Of a stretch of 64,000 nt of DNA, positions 35,413-48,326 are shown piece by piece. Source of the DNA: Eucommia ulmoides (taxonomy: Eukaryota > Streptophyta > Magnoliopsida > Garryales > Eucommiaceae). The position numbers were made by a program, and so were the translations under genes. A model generated the notes under the pieces. The model did no database searches and was not told the DNA's origin. It worked only from the letters and a program-made list of their open reading frames with translations. Numbering within the stretch: the first letter of the stretch is position 1; every line of letters begins with the position of its first letter. The stretch lies in NCBI GenBank assembly GCA_016647705.1, contig CM028329.1, forward strand, positions 56,623,231-56,687,230, in the 5' to 3' direction.

Positions 35413-38130
35413 TGTAAGACCTCAATCGTAGTATGTATGTTATTTTAGTTGCATTTTAGAGTAACTGAAAAAATTCGGAGTGAAATTGGGTCAATAAAAA
35501 TTCAAATTAAAAATCTAGGGGTCAATTTACAAATTTAGAAACATTAAATCCAAACTTTGGGAGGTAAATTGACATTTAATTCTTAATTAAAACTTTTAGG
35601 GGTGCAATTGCAATTTAAGAAAAATCTTAAAAGTGGACTTGGACTAAAATGAAGATTTTAAGAAGTTAGGGGGGAGAAAAGAGTAATTTAACAAAAAAAT
35701 TATTTATACATATGTGTGTGATCGTAAGCAGCCGGCCGGAAGGAGAGAGAGGTGCAGCGACGTGGCAGGAGGAGCTCGACGTTTAAACCATTAATTACAT
35801 GCATATAAATATGAACATGCATGTAATGATTACTGAAAATCTCAAAGAAGAAGAAGAGATTCATAAAATCTAGAGAGAGAGGTGTCGACGGCAGTGAGTT
35901 TCGGATTGTAGCCATTGCTCCGGCGGAGGCGTGTGTGTGTTGTTCGATCGCCGTTGGTGGGCGTCGTTGTCGGTCTGGTGGGGGTGTCGTCGCCATCTCT
36001 CCGGTTGGGTGAATGGAGTATATGTGTGTGTGTTGGCAGTAAACCCAGAACAAGAAACAGAGGAGAGAGAGCGAGAGGTCTGCGTGGAGGCGGTGAGATC
36101 CGACGAGCAGGGGGGTGAGTGGGTTCGGATGGTTGTCGATCGTCGGGGGTGGCGTTCGGCGGAGTGGGTGTGTTTTCCGTTTTTGTTGTGTGCAGCGTGG
36201 GTGCTGTGTGCATTTTCTGACCATCGACGATGTGTGTGTGGGGTGTTCGTCGGTTTTCTTCGGTCGGCGGGTGTGTGGGTGGTCGACCGTCGATCGTCGG
36301 TCGGCTGTGCTGGTGTGCGTATGTGTTCTACTTTGCCGACAGTGTTTGGGTGATCATCGGTGGGTGTGGGTGTTGGGCCGGCCGGCAGAAACCAAAATAG
36401 AACAGAAACGGGGAAGAAGAAAAAGAAGGAAGAAGAGGAGAAGGAAATAAGAAAAATTATAGAAAGAACCCCAATAGAATCCAAAATCCATCTCGCGACC
36501 TGTGAACGATTTGGAATGGGTAACGTTTTTTATTAAATTTATTTTAGTTTATAAAATTAAATTAACGCATCGAAAATTTCGTAGTGGGAATAATAAATTT
36601 GGGAATGTAGTAACTTTTAACGAAATAAAAATTTACCAAATAATAATTTTACATAATAAAATGTGGGGAATGGGAAAATACGGAACATAGGCCCTGCATT
36701 TGCATGATTGGGTCATTTTTACCTAAAATTTTAATTTAGGCCCTGTCGCTAATAGGTTCGCAGGCACCGGAATAACATTAAAGTATAGTCGGTAAAAGCT
36801 TTTGGAGAGCGGATCACGAGGTGAGTGTACTGTCTTCTTATCAAACTATTTTTCTATGTATATCTATGTGATGAAATGTGTGTTTACTGAAACTGTATCA
36901 TTTTATAAATGATATGGATCAAGCAGGTTTTGGGGTGAGTTGGTAAAATGAATTCTTGGGGAATTGTATTAGTTTCTAAAAAGATAGATTTAAAATAATT
37001 TTCGTTGGATTTTGGGGTGAGTTGAGGGCAATAGATTTTTGTGCAATTTGGTGGTTTTTAAAAAGAGAATGGAAAATATCTAATTTTCTAAAAATAAAAG
37101 TGAAAAAAAAAATGGTTTTTGTTGAAATTAGACGGTTTTCAAACGAAAGTGAAAAATATGATTTTTGGATTAAAAAGTTGATTTTGGAAAAGAGAGATGA
37201 ATGTGTGAGATGACGATGTTGATTAGACGATATCATTACGTTGTGATTTGATGATGATGTTATTAATTTGACGATACGGTATGAAAATGTATTTCTTCCC
37301 GTAAGGGATGTGGATTTTTAACTACACTAATAATTTTGACAATGCCTTAGTTGTTATCCCCGAAAGGGGTGTGGATTATATTTCTCCCCGTAAGGGGTGT
37401 AGATTCTTCCCATGAGATGCGGATGTTTCTCCCCGTAAGGGTTGTGGATTATATTTCTTCCCAAAAGGGGTGTGGATATTTCGTAGGAAGGCATTCCTAC
37501 GGATGTTACGGCACCGTTGCAACTCCCGATTGTGAGGTTAAAACGATCACTAAGGCTAGCTAGTGGGTGTGTTTGAGGTGTGTGCTTAAATAGTATGTTT
37601 GAGATGTGTGCTTGAGATGTTGTGTTTTACTTATATTGGGTGATTTATTATTTATTAAGGTGATTGGTATGATTTTATACTAGATGGATTTGGATTTGGA
37701 TGGAATTTATTTATATCGCTTTATTTTCATTGCTTATATATTTATGTTTATCCAGATTTAATTGTGATAATATTTAGAATGTATTATTATTTTAAAAAAA
37801 TATTTTTTTACTAAGAAGGCAGTACACTCGCAGGTACAACAGTTAGGAGTCGGTCTCCTACTGACATTAGGTAGAGTCCGGCGATGATGTAGTATGGAAA
37901 TATTTTGGGAGGAGCTGTCTGAGGCCAACCTATGAGAGTTTCATTGTTATTATTGTAATTCAAGGACATATGTGTCCCCAGTTAGAGATATTGCATATGG
38001 TCAAAATTTGTGGTTGTATATTTTTATACGCATTTTATCATTTACTAGTGGGTTTAACGTTAAGATGAGGTCGTGGCGATGTCACGCCGGCCTTCTACAA
38101 AGCACCAGTCCAAGTGTCCCAAAAAATCCA
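35413..38130 (+). mobile_element. LTR fossil, related to those at 60193 and 62602
   Basis: Begins TGTAAGACCTCAATCG. It contains a G/T-rich leader (35900-36450), then AATAGGTTCGCAGG, GGTGAGTGTACTGTCTTCTT, a minisatellite, GTTACGGCACCGTTGCA, and near its end GATGTCACGCCGGCC. The same blocks, inverted and in the same order, are at 60193-61560 and 62602-64000. No internal coding region accompanies it, so it is a solo or truncated LTR. Exact ends and target duplication are not clear. Confidence 0.6.
37285..37485. repeat. Minisatellite CCCCGTAAGGGGTGTGGAT inside the LTR fossil
   Basis: About six variants of TTTCTCCCCGTAAGGG and TGTGGAT, each with the palindromic core CCCCGTAAGGGG (or CCCCGAAAGGGG, CCCAAAAGGGG). 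Confidence 0.8.
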
Positions 38131-38196
38131 AATGTCGCAATAGGGGTTCTATCGCGACACTATTTCGTACCCCAATAGGCCATTTTTATTGTAGTG

Positions 38197-40177
38197 ATGG
38201 GGTAAACCTACCGAAACCCGTATCCAATTCGATTCGGTTTGGTTGGACGACGACAGTGCTTGCACTTGTGGTTAATTATAGAACACCTATGATGCACAAA
38301 AGAGTTTTCCCTTTAATCTCAATTTGGAACTTGATATATTACTTTCGTTTTCCTTCAAAATAAATGTGTAATTGTTATTTCATTCTAATCTTCAATTGAA
38401 TTCAATTGAGCATTTCACGAATTAAAATACCATTCAAATCTTAATAAATTTTTGTGTTTAATTAATTATATTGCATTAATTTTCAATCGAAGAGAAACGC
38501 ATTGACGCAATATTGAAGTAGTCAAAAATGAACTTTTAGCACTCTTACTTCTAAATATATTATTTATGTGTAAGTAATAAGTAGTAAAAGTGAAGTATAA
38601 CCAAAGAATTGTAAAGTGGACCTCCTTCACTTGCTACTTATAATTGTTTTCTTCGTATCTGTGTGGATTGTTGAACATCACTATAATACTGTAAAGGTGA
38701 CAACGGACAAACAACGGCTAGTACATCGATTGTAACAAACTTCTTGGAGCTATAATTCTCGATCTCCACCATTGTTTCCTAAGACCTTATTTTATTTATA
38801 CACGTGAATTCAGTGGTTTGTCTTAGGCCCGAAGCGTTTACAAACATAATATAATTCAAGTGGTAAATAAGACCCGTTTAAATTAAAATAGTTAAAAAAT
38901 TTCTGTAAGATCAGAAGTTCGAATCTATAAAAAAATATTTATTAAAATGACAGTTACGCACTCCGAATGAGATTAGTCTCACACATGTGTGGGTATGAGG
39001 TCACTGAGTATTAAAAAAAAAAAAACTGAATTCTTTAATTACTTATTATCAAGTGTATTTGAAAATAAAATTAAATAAAAACTTAAAAAATAAATCACTT
39101 AAAAAATTATTTAAAATTTTAAGTAATGTATGATTCATTTAATTTTTTTAGCACTTTATGACTTAATATCACAGAATATCTAATTATCACAACCAACATT
39201 TTACACCAATACTATAAAATTTTACAAAAAAATAATTTATAAAAAAATTATAAATGGATAAAATATTAAATTGAGAAAAATAAAAGAGAGAATTATAGAG
39301 AAATAATATTTTAAAAAAGTAAAGTAGTAAAAATTATTTTAGGAATAAAAAATTTTACAATTTTTTTTTTAATTAAAAGTATTCAAAATTGAATACTCAA
39401 TATATTCAACATTTAATAAATTCAACATTTATAATTTTAACAGTTAAATTTTGCTGCACTTAAAATTTTAGTAGTTATTAAACATTACCTTAATTTATAA
39501 TTTATTTTATTATAATTTTAAATTTAGTATTAATGTTTTAATTACATTTTAATTTATCAATGTTCCCTTATATTTTCCATGCTTACAATTAAGATTTACT
39601 TGTCCACTGCCGTCAAATCTCAAACTTCCACTTCCGATCATCAACGTCCGGCCACCGACCACCAATTTTTTTTTTTTGTTATATGTAATTATTTTTAGTA
39701 TATTTTCAAATTACATGTAATTATTTTTCTAACGTATTTTTTAGTTACATTTTTATTTTTAAGTTACATATCACTCAAAATTAGGTCATCGTAACTAAAA
39801 AGAATATTACTAAAAATTAGTTAAACATAACAAAAAAAAAAAAAAAATCCGACGACCAAAGTCTTGATCACCCGAACTCTCGATGACCAGTGGCCCTAGA
39901 ACAACTATTCATAGTAAAAAGAGATCAGCTTTTGCTGCCAAATTTTAGGTTTTACACTGTAATTGAAACTCAAAAAAAAAGAAAAAAAAGAAAACAGAAA
40001 AAAAGAATTAACAATGAAGAATTGTCTCAATATAATGGGACTTTTTTGGACTTGAATAACATCAAAACTATGAAAATGAGATACAAATCTACACAATACC
40101 ACAAACAGACACTTTAAATCAGGACGAAAAAAGAAAAAAAAGGTTCAACCCCAAAACTCCCTGTAACAAAATCACCA
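38197..40177. other. A/T-rich intergenic DNA and ORP 3' flank
   Basis: No gene recognised. Between 39590 and 39900 a T/A-rich core (TTACATGTAATTATTTTT) is flanked by G/C-rich pieces (CCGGCCACCGACC and CCGACGACCAAAG), resembling the arrangement at 3195-3715. The last 200 bases before 40178 are the probable 3' UTR of the ORP gene. Confidence 0.45.
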
Positions 40178-43050
40178 TCATTCAGCAGACAAATTACCAT
40201 ACTGCCATGGGTTAAACTCGGTCGACATGACATCATCCACGCCGCTACTCTCCGAGCCATCATCGACAACAGCCCGGTGTTCCGTGTATTTACTATTGAA
40301 CCGATAAACCTCCAAATCACCCCAAGGAGTAGGTGTAACTTCATCAGTTAGGTCAAACCATCTAGCCGTAAATTGATGCCCTTTTGCTTCCCGGTTTCTC
40401 TTCTCAGCTCTCTGCCTCTCCTCCAAACTGTTCAGAAAAAAGAAAAAAAAAAATCAATTTACAATCACAAATGAACGAATAACCGACTTGAGAGAGAGAG
40501 AGAGAGAGTGGGACCTGCTCTTCTCAGCGCCGGCTTTTGATAGATCGCCTTTTTCTAGTGCAAATCTGTCGGGGCGTAACCTAGAATCCGATGCCAACAA
40601 TTTTCTAGGAGCAGTATCAAAGCTGTTTATTTTATGCGCGAAATATGTGTACTGAAACTTGTCGTTTTCAGGAACAGGAGCAACCCGCCAAACCTATTTA
40701 AAAGCCAACCGATACCAGAACATTTTTGATAAGCCAGCCCAGACAGAGAACAGTTTTATGTTTTAGGGGAAAAAATTAACCTCTTTCAGGTCTGTCCCCG
40801 GGAGGGGTTCTCCTTCCATGTCACATGGCTGATAACTCAATGATTCGTTCCATTTCCCAGTCATCAAAATTTTTGGTTCCTCAGATGCATTGTATATATA
40901 TCCATCCACTTCGTATCGACCAGCACTAAAACCCAAATGTAAATAAATTAATAAAAAATATAATTAATGTTTTTTTTTTTGAAAGGTTGAGAAGCAAGTG
41001 GGTTAAACGTCGTACCCAAACCAGCCACAAGGTTGAAAATAGAGCACGGCTTTGTCCCCGGTTGTTGTATTGGTCATGACCATCTCCCCGGGTGAATCGA
41101 CCCAAGTTCGTCCAAATATCAAATTGTTTACCTTTGTGGGAGGTGGAACCAAATCCAAGATTACGCCATCTCTTTTAAGAGTAACGCGTGTTCTAAATTC
41201 GACCAAATGTAATTTTTGAAGTCAAATGAATAGAAACAAATGACGAGCGAAATCAAAGAATATGCCTTTATCTATATTAATTATGCCGGTGTTTTGAACA
41301 TATCTTTTTCGTTAAGGGTTGGGATTGATTTGAGGGGAATAGATGGATAAGATTGAATTAAAAAAGTTATTTAGCGAAAAAAAACCTCACTTCTAAGGCG
41401 GTTGAATTAAATTATATTTTTGTACCCTTTAAATTTCACATTTATGTTCATCTGACCAATTTTTTTTTTTTTTATTTACTATCTTTTTACACCTATAAAT
41501 TAGAAAATCAATAAAGTGACTCAACGCAAGGGGAATTTAATGGGGTTGAAATAGAAGCGCACATAGTAAAGAAAATTATGCGAAGAAAAAAACAAACCAA
41601 CCTTCCAACAGGATAGACGTCAACTGAATTGCCTAAAAATGTAGTCTTCAACTTTGATGTTACGTCATATACAAAATGTTCATTTTCAGCATGCCCAGCG
41701 CTCATTGGAGGATGATGGCTCACCTATCATATATTGGGGGAGTAAATAAAAAGAACATCAAGAAATGATCATATTATGATTTTATATTCAATGAATTTGG
41801 CTTAATTTGACCAAATGTCAAAGTGAGATGATTGCAAGGAAAAGAAAATAGGATAACAGAAATAGAATTCAAAATTCAAAACATGAAGCATGAAGGTTGA
41901 AAATCTGAGATTCACCTGTTCAGCTATGAATGTAATCCCACCATGATTTACCATTTCATACGTCTCCCCCAAAATGGGATTGAAAGGCTTCCAAGTTCGT
42001 TGGTAGGCATAATAGACTGATATTGCCCATGATGCTGCAACAACAAAAAAATGATTTTGTTATTTGTAATTCTGCTTTCGTTTTTTGGTTTTTCATTCCC
42101 AGAAAAATGGAACTTAAACAGAAATATGCGGAAAGAAAATTTTGTTTCAACTCTGTTCTCATATTTTTAGAACAAAAATTCTGGGGACAGAACATAATTG
42201 TTCCCGATTTCTGTTTCTGATCCAATTTTTTAGAACAAAATCCCAATTTCCACTCTGCTCCCATAATTTTTTAGATTTTTTTTTGGGAACAGAACATAAT
42301 TGCTCCCGATCTCTGTTCTCTGTTACTGATCCAATTTTCAGAATAAATTTGTTCCTGATTTCTACTCCGTTTCCATAGTTTTAGAACAACTATTTTTGGT
42401 AATGGAATATAATTATTTCCCATTTCTGTTTGTATTCCAAGCATATACCGATGTCCTGTAACAAGAAATACTCACAAGCATAGACCAACCGCATGTAGGG
42501 ATCCTCGCATTCATCTGCCTTATCTAAAAGGTGGGAGTATTCCATTAACTGTAACAAGAATTAAGATATTTGCACAAGACAAATATGTTACAAACAATGA
42601 ATGACATGACATATGAAACCGTGATAGGAAGAAAAGAACGGCACAAACCTCAGCCATTTTTTGAAGCATTGTCATTGGCTCGAAAATAAGGACGGGTAAA
42701 GTCACCATTGAGGTGATGTCAGATCCTATATAACTTTGCATCATTTTCCAGTAGCTGTCTCTTTCCTTCAAGAAAAGAAAGAAAACAGAATGTAAGCATA
42801 ATTTCACTTCCTAAGACTTACAAACTTTGAGGATCGTCCATTATAAGTAGCTAAGGAGACCAAACATGTAGGGATGGCAAAAAAAAAAAAAAAACGAACT
42901 GACGGATAACTGAAAGAAACCGAACCGAATGGTCCGGGTTGAAACCGACTAAATAGTTTTAGTTTTGGTTTTGGTTTTAGATTTAGAAACTAAAATGGTT
43001 TTAGTTCTGGTTTTGGTTTTGGGATAGTAACCGCATAACTGAACTGTGTA

Positions 43051-43097
<47 letters not shown>

Positions 43098-44997
43098 CAT
43101 CCCTATTTTTATTTATTTACACTTTTAACCCTTTTAGTTTACACTTTAGTTAGTTTTTAGTTTATGTTCAAGATTGTTTTCATGTAATTTGTTTCGCAGA
43201 CTGTATGATTTTGAAGAATGTTTTTATGTAGTTGATTTTCAATTGGTTTTTAGTTATTTTAAAGAGTGTATAATTTGGAAAATATTTAGAATTAATAGTG
43301 AATTGTGGTTCGTGGTTGCGGTTTTGGTTTTTTATTAAATTTTAAAATCTTAAACAATTTCGTGATTTTGGTTTTGATTTTGGCTAAAATTAAATGATCC
43401 GGTTTTAAAATAGTTTAAAAAAAACCGGTCGTTTTGGTTTTGATTTTGGTTTTACATATCTTAAACGGTTTTGGTTTTGGTTTTGATTTTGTATAAAATC
43501 GAGCCGAACCCGAACCGTTGACATCCCTACAAACATGCAATGTCATTCTTTTGTTAACATATTAATTGTAGAAATCCAATGAGCCTAACTCTGTCTTAAA
43601 AGTTATTTTGAAAGAGGAGGATTACCCCTAGACTTATGTATAGCTCAAGATCAGGTAACACAAGCGATGTGAGATTCAACACGCCCTCTAACACACAGGG
43701 TGGACTTTGACAAACCAATGCAAACAGATATCAGGAGGCCCAACATCAATGTGGGATTCAACATGCTCCCTCACGCGCAGGGTGGATTTTGACAAACGAC
43801 TGCGAACGGATATCGAAGGGCTCATCATTGATGCGGTATTCAACACGCCAACATCAACAGAAATTTGGCTCTGCAGAAACCCAATGAGCCTAACTCACTC
43901 TTAAAAGACGTCTTGAAAGAGGAAGATTATCCCTAGACTTATATATAGCTCGGGATTAGGTAACACAAGCGATGTGGGATTCAACATTAATGAATGTAGA
44001 TATAACTATATGATGCATGCTTCAAAGGTCTATCTATGAAAGAACAGCTTCCTCCCGATAAAAGCCGGCATCCTTCAGATATCACTAATCATTTGTCTAT
44101 TCAAAAACTTAATCAAATGTATTCTCTGAATTTCGAAATGTATAACAGCCTTTGGAAAAACAACGTAATCATCAGATTAAGAGGCATTATAAGCGGGAGG
44201 AAAACCACCTCCTGCTTCCATCTTCCTCTCTGGGCTTCCTCTTCTGCATCTTCTTTGCCACCTTCTGGATTTATAACTTCCACCCCTTCATAACCAAGCA
44301 ATCTGGATGGCAGGGAAAGGGAAAACCCAAAACAGGAAAGATTCCATGAAAAAGTTTCACATGATTAGGCATTAAATGTCGAAAAATGGCGAAGATAAAA
44401 CCAATTAGTAACTAATAAAAGTAACAAATCTTCATTATCGCCTATTTCACTTTGAATTTTACTTAACAGACGCAATAAATGGGCAGCATAGGCAGCTAGA
44501 ATGAGATGAAAAGCCCCATGCTATGAACAGGATTGATATGAATATAAGGACTTGATGTCTGTGTACAAATCACATGCTCACATGATTAATTCTGCATCAA
44601 AGCTTATCAAACAATACACTCAGCCTGAATTGATCGATAAACACTTAAAAAATAGCATTGATGTAAGATTTTTGCAGAAAATTGGGAATTCAAATCCTCA
44701 GAGAGACAATCCACAAATTCAAGACCCAACTTAATAGCTCGATGAGGAAATGAAATCCTTATTCAGAAACCAGATGCAATAGCTCAGATTTGAAGAGCAT
44801 ACCAACAGATCATGCCAGCATAGAAAGTTACGCGAAAAACTAACAGATCAAAAGCATCGATGTTGACAAAGATCGCACGAGAGTGAAAATTAAACATACC
44901 CGTTCACAGATCTATGCATGGCGTTCCCGAACATGGACAATCCGGAGCTCATAGCTGCGAAAAATCCCTTGTTCTGGTTCTTCTTCGGACTACCCAT
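40178..44997 (-). CDS. ORP3-like: Oxysterol-binding-protein-related protein, ORP3 type (10 exons, 457 aa)
   Basis: ORPs bind and exchange sterols or phosphoinositides at membrane contact sites; the short plant ORP3 group lacks a PH domain. Inferred exons (minus strand): 44997-44900, 44302-44209, 42765-42649, 42548-42476, 42034-41916, 41723-41602, 41192-41016, 40925-40781, 40693-40515, 40427-40178. All junctions have GT/AG and the phases agree, giving 1374 nt, exactly 457 codons plus stop. Landmarks: start [58 protein letters not shown], the ORP fingerprint EQVSHHPP (about residues 166-173), [21 protein letters not shown], and end [13 protein letters not shown]. No coding lesion seen. Intron 2 (42766-44208) is swollen by a hAT-like element and a tandem repeat. 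Neighbouring intergenic DNA is transposon-rich on both sides. Confidence 0.95.
42869..43529. mobile_element. Non-autonomous hAT-like element, copy 2, in ORP intron 2
   Basis: Ends TAGGGATGGC and ACATCCCTA are flanked by a perfect 8-bp direct repeat, caaacatg (42861-42868 and 43530-43537). The interior matches the copy at 2089-2765: the ACCGA/CCGGGTTGAA block, (AT)n, TTTTGGTTTTGG runs and GAGCCGAACCCGAACC. It is non-coding. The perfect duplication implies a younger insertion than copy 1. Confidence 0.85.
43571..43990. repeat. Direct duplication with a 304-bp period in ORP intron 2
   Basis: CCAATGAGCCTAACTC through GCGATGTGRGATTCAACA (about 115 bp, including AGGTAACACAAGCGATGTG) occurs at 43576-43683 and 43880-43987. 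Between them GCAGGGTGGATTTTGACAAA is itself present twice. This looks like a small unclassified repeat element, or short terminal direct repeats of a mini-element. Confidence 0.7.
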
Positions 44998-45337
44998 CTC
45001 TCTCCCCAAACCCTAATTCAATCCTACTATTTCGAAAATACAATGAAATTCAGCAAATACTCAGCGAAGATTCGCAATTGAATTAGCGAAACTGCGCAAA
45101 GGAAAGAGCAAATTAACAGTAGTGGATGAATCAAGAAGACGGAGAAGCGAAAACAAAGATGGCCAGCAGGGCAATGATTGTGATTAAAGGGAACAGCGAG
45201 GCCTGAACGTGGAATTTTCCATTGGCGGCTTCGGCTCGTTTTTCAATCATTTTGAAATTCGAGGGAGTTTTCTGTATTTTTTAGTTTCCACGGTCAACTA
45301 GACCGTAATAATACTGTATTTCAAGGTATTTGAACCT
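44998..45337 (-). promoter_or_regulatory. ORP 5' UTR and proximal promoter region
   Basis: This is the sequence immediately upstream of the ORP start codon. No TATA box or defined site is visible. The region ends where repeat-derived sequence begins. Confidence 0.35.
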
Positions 45338-45620
45338 TTTTCACTTTGCACCCCTTAAATTTAGAAACAAGCGAATTTAGCCCCTATTATTTTAATATGA
45401 ACACATTATCCAAACCTTGCCAAGTTACTCCTTCCGTAAAATCAGTCACATATCAAACACAGAATAATCTACAAATGTGAATTCTCCCATAAAAAATAAC
45501 CGAAGAACTGACTTGATATAATTTATATACTTCAGAGTTTTATTGTGTTCAAATTGAAATGACAAAAGCTAAAATAGAACTTCTCTAAAACTTCAGGAGT
45601 GCAAAGTAAAAAAAAAAAAC
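45338..45620. mobile_element. Small MITE-like inverted-repeat element
   Basis: The left end TTTTTCACTTTGCACCCC is inverted at the right as TTTTTTACTTTGCACTCC, and the next bases also pair (TTAAATTTAG and TGAAGTTTTAG). The interior is A/T-rich with GGACT-free sequence and no coding. No target duplication was confirmed. Confidence 0.5.
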
Positions 45621-45939
45621 TTGCTATTTCTATTCTATTTTATTGTAGATTGTATTTCTTATCAAAATTATCCTCAAGCTCAAACAAACATCTACCATAG
45701 CAAATATTAATAAGGACAATAAAATTTGGGAGAAAAAACTAAAAGAAAAGAAAAATTGCAAAATCAAGAAATTAATTGTGAATTCGTAACAAAAATTACA
45801 CGTAACTGTAGAAGAAACTCATCCAAAATCACAGTAAAAATCAATAAATATTATTTTCTTTATAAACAAACACATCTATTCAAGAAGTTGAAAGAAATAA
45901 TTAATGGAAAAATTGCAGATCAATAAATCAATTTGAGTT

Positions 45940-46640
45940 TATGCCCAACTAGTCAACCACTGAAGCCGTATGTTTGCTTAGGCAATTGATTGAGAAATAT
46001 AGGGTTGATTAAGAAATATTGGGGAAAGAACGAAGATTTCAATATGGTCTTTATGGACTTAGAAAAGCTTATGATCGGTATTCAAAGAAGTTTTGTAGTG
46101 GATTCTATAAAAGGAATAAGTATCAAATGATTATATTAAGATGATTAAGGATGCGCATGAAAGTATGGTTAATACTGTTTGAAAGGTTAGGGGATGCTTT
46201 TGCATTTCTAATTAATATAGGTTTACATCTAGCATGATTTTTAAATCCTTACCTCTTAGTTTTAGTGATTGATAGACTCAAAAAATATATTCAAAATGGG
46301 ATACCATGTAATTTGTTGTTTGTGGAGGACATAATAATAGTTAATAAAACTAGAGGAGGCCTAAACATTAAGTTGGAATATTGTAAAAGAAGTCTTAGAG
46401 TCTAGAAGTTTAAAAATCAATAGAATTAAAACAGAATACATGTATTTTAATTTTGGCAAAATTTGGAGAGATGATGATATGGTAAAAATTGGAGATCAGG
46501 TGATCCTTAAGGTTGATAAGTTTAGACACGTATATTTCAGGAAAATAGAAAAACCAATTATATTATCCGTAGAGTAAAGGTAAGATAGTTAAAGTAGAAT
46601 AGTATTATTGGAGTAATGTCTGATTATAGGATACCACTGA
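45940..46640 (+). pseudogene. LINE reverse-transcriptase remnant, copy A
   Basis: Plus-strand translation gives VFMDLEKAYDR-type sequence (ATGGTCTTTATGGACTTAGA at about 46050) preceded by RQLIEKYR-like sequence. Further on come FLINIGLH and LVIDRLKKYIQNGIPCNLLF (followed by VEDIII, the degenerate RT active-site block), then NIKLEYCKRS. This is a plant L1-type RT. There are many stops and frame changes. It covers the second half of the RT domain. Confidence 0.65.
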
Positions 46641-46949
46641 AATCGAAATAATAGTTCTAAAAGACTGTAATAAGAAGACGATGACGATGGAAGTTCTGGT
46701 GATCATTTTTTATGTTAGCACTAAAATATTTGATTACTGGAAATAGAATAGGAGCTCATTAGCTAACAACCTTTTCCATTTGCAAAGTCTCATTAGTTGA
46801 CAAACTTATTGTTCATATTTTTCTATTAGGTTCACATTAGAATGAATTCGTACTACCAATTACTGTTGATTTTATTTATTTATTTATTTCATATTGTAAT
46901 CGGTTGCGCATAAATTTTCTCCTAGAATATAACACTCGCAAGTTTCGTA

Positions 46950-47195
46950 ATCTAAGTTTTGGGCTTACGATGATTTGTATAAAAAATTTGGAAAGAAAAT
47001 ATGGAGATAAGAATTATATACAAGGTTGCTAAGAGCTGTGAAGGAAAGAATAGAGATCTAGAAAATTTTACAGACATTAAAGACATTGACAAAAATGTTT
47101 TAGTGAAAGATAGAGAGATTAGTATAGTTTATTGAATGAGATTAGTGTTGGAGACTCAAGTTTAGAACTTCTAGTTTGCCTCCAAGTAGGATTTA
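46950..47195 (+). pseudogene. LINE remnant, copy B, left part (endonuclease-RT linker)
   Basis: Fragments AYDDLYKKFGKKI, then (in another frame) IYKVAKSCEGKNRDLENF and DIDKNVLVKDREI match the linker between endonuclease and RT of plant L1-type LINEs. It stops at 47195, where a MITE-like element begins, and resumes at 58509. Confidence 0.6.
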
Positions 47196-48326
47196 GGTTG
47201 CTTTTGGTACACATGATTTGGCGTGGGATTGGAATGGTCATGGGAATGATCATTCTATTTCTATGTTTGGTCATTAGACTAAATTTCATCCTCATTACCA
47301 AGGATTTTCTAATCCCCCAAAACAAATGATTAACCAATCTCAAGATAAATTTGGTATTAGTTAATCCTGATTACATGAAATTAACTTTTATTCCTTCACG
47401 GGCCAAAAATGGGGACCAAACACTGCCCAAATATGAAAATGGAAATTAAATTTAATTAAATTATTATTTTTCCTTTTGAAAAATTAATTAAATTACTATC
47501 TTACCCTTTGAATTTCTAGCAAGTGTACCCCTTGCTTTTATTTTATTTTTGTGTTTACACTCCCCTCCCTCCTCATCCTTCCTCCCTACACCATCTTCTC
47601 CGGTAGGAATCCAACGTTGGCAGTTAGCGCCAAATTCTCTCTCTCTCTCTAATTAGCCCGCTAGTCTCCATCGGTACTACAACCCTAACCTTGTCGGTAA
47701 CACCACCATCCAACCTCCGCCGGCCCCCCACATCTTATGTTTTTTCAGTTGAGCCTTTATTGTATAAATGCATTGATTCTTGATTTATTCTCAACACTAA
47801 TAAAATATTGGAATGAGAATGGTCATTCCAATACTACATCTAATCTTTTTTGTCACCATGTTGGGATTTTATTCTCTATAGATTTGAATCTATAACACCT
47901 TAATCAACATATCAAATCATCAAGAGTTCTAATGTACACGTAAATTATGTACCTGGATCCATTACGATCAATTAACTTCTGATGCAGAATCCTGTGACAA
48001 TCGATCACGAGAAGAACACGGATCAAGTGGGTACGTGGTCTTCCTCAACCAAATCTCCGGAGTTCCTCAATGAGATTCGCGATTCACTTCTAGATAGAGA
48101 GAAGTGAGCCGTCAAGACGATTTGGAATTATTGGGGACCATAACCCTTACATTACCTATTTATATGGTGTGATTAGGGTTTCCATAATCCCCTAATTACC
48201 CTAACAATTTTCGGTATCTACTCATTTCAACCCACATTCTTATGAGTAGTCTATGGGCTTACCTAAATTCATTAGATCACTTAATTTTAATCCATTAAAT
48301 TTAAATAGCAAATATAATTGTATTAA

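Larger units (their letters stand above)
27030..38196. mobile_element. Candidate larger CACTA-type element enclosing other insertions
   Basis: The left end CACTACAACAAAAATAGGC at 27030 is followed by GCGGCAATTAAAAAATAACC-type subterminal sequence. The only outward-facing right end is at 38181-38196 (inverse: CACTACAATAAAAATGGCC), preceded by inverted TATTGGGGT and ACCCCTATTG words. It encloses the gag-only LTR fossil (27355-32342), a captured bHLH fragment and an LTR fossil. Flanking triplets differ (GGT and ATG), so 38196 may instead pair with the end at 25887. No transposase coding was recognised. Confidence 0.4.

Noticed and set aside
35700-36484. Thr/Pro/His-rich 123-204 codon frames
   Set aside because: Products of G/T-rich sequence in an LTR leader; no recognisable domain.
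37285-37485. CRISPR-like array (also 60865-61012 and 63195-63435)
   Set aside because: Short palindromic tandem repeats without unique spacers, within plant LTRs; ordinary minisatellites.
25887-38196. A single intact autonomous CACTA element
   Set aside because: No transposase recognised, two left ends, and several later insertions; called only as candidate ends.
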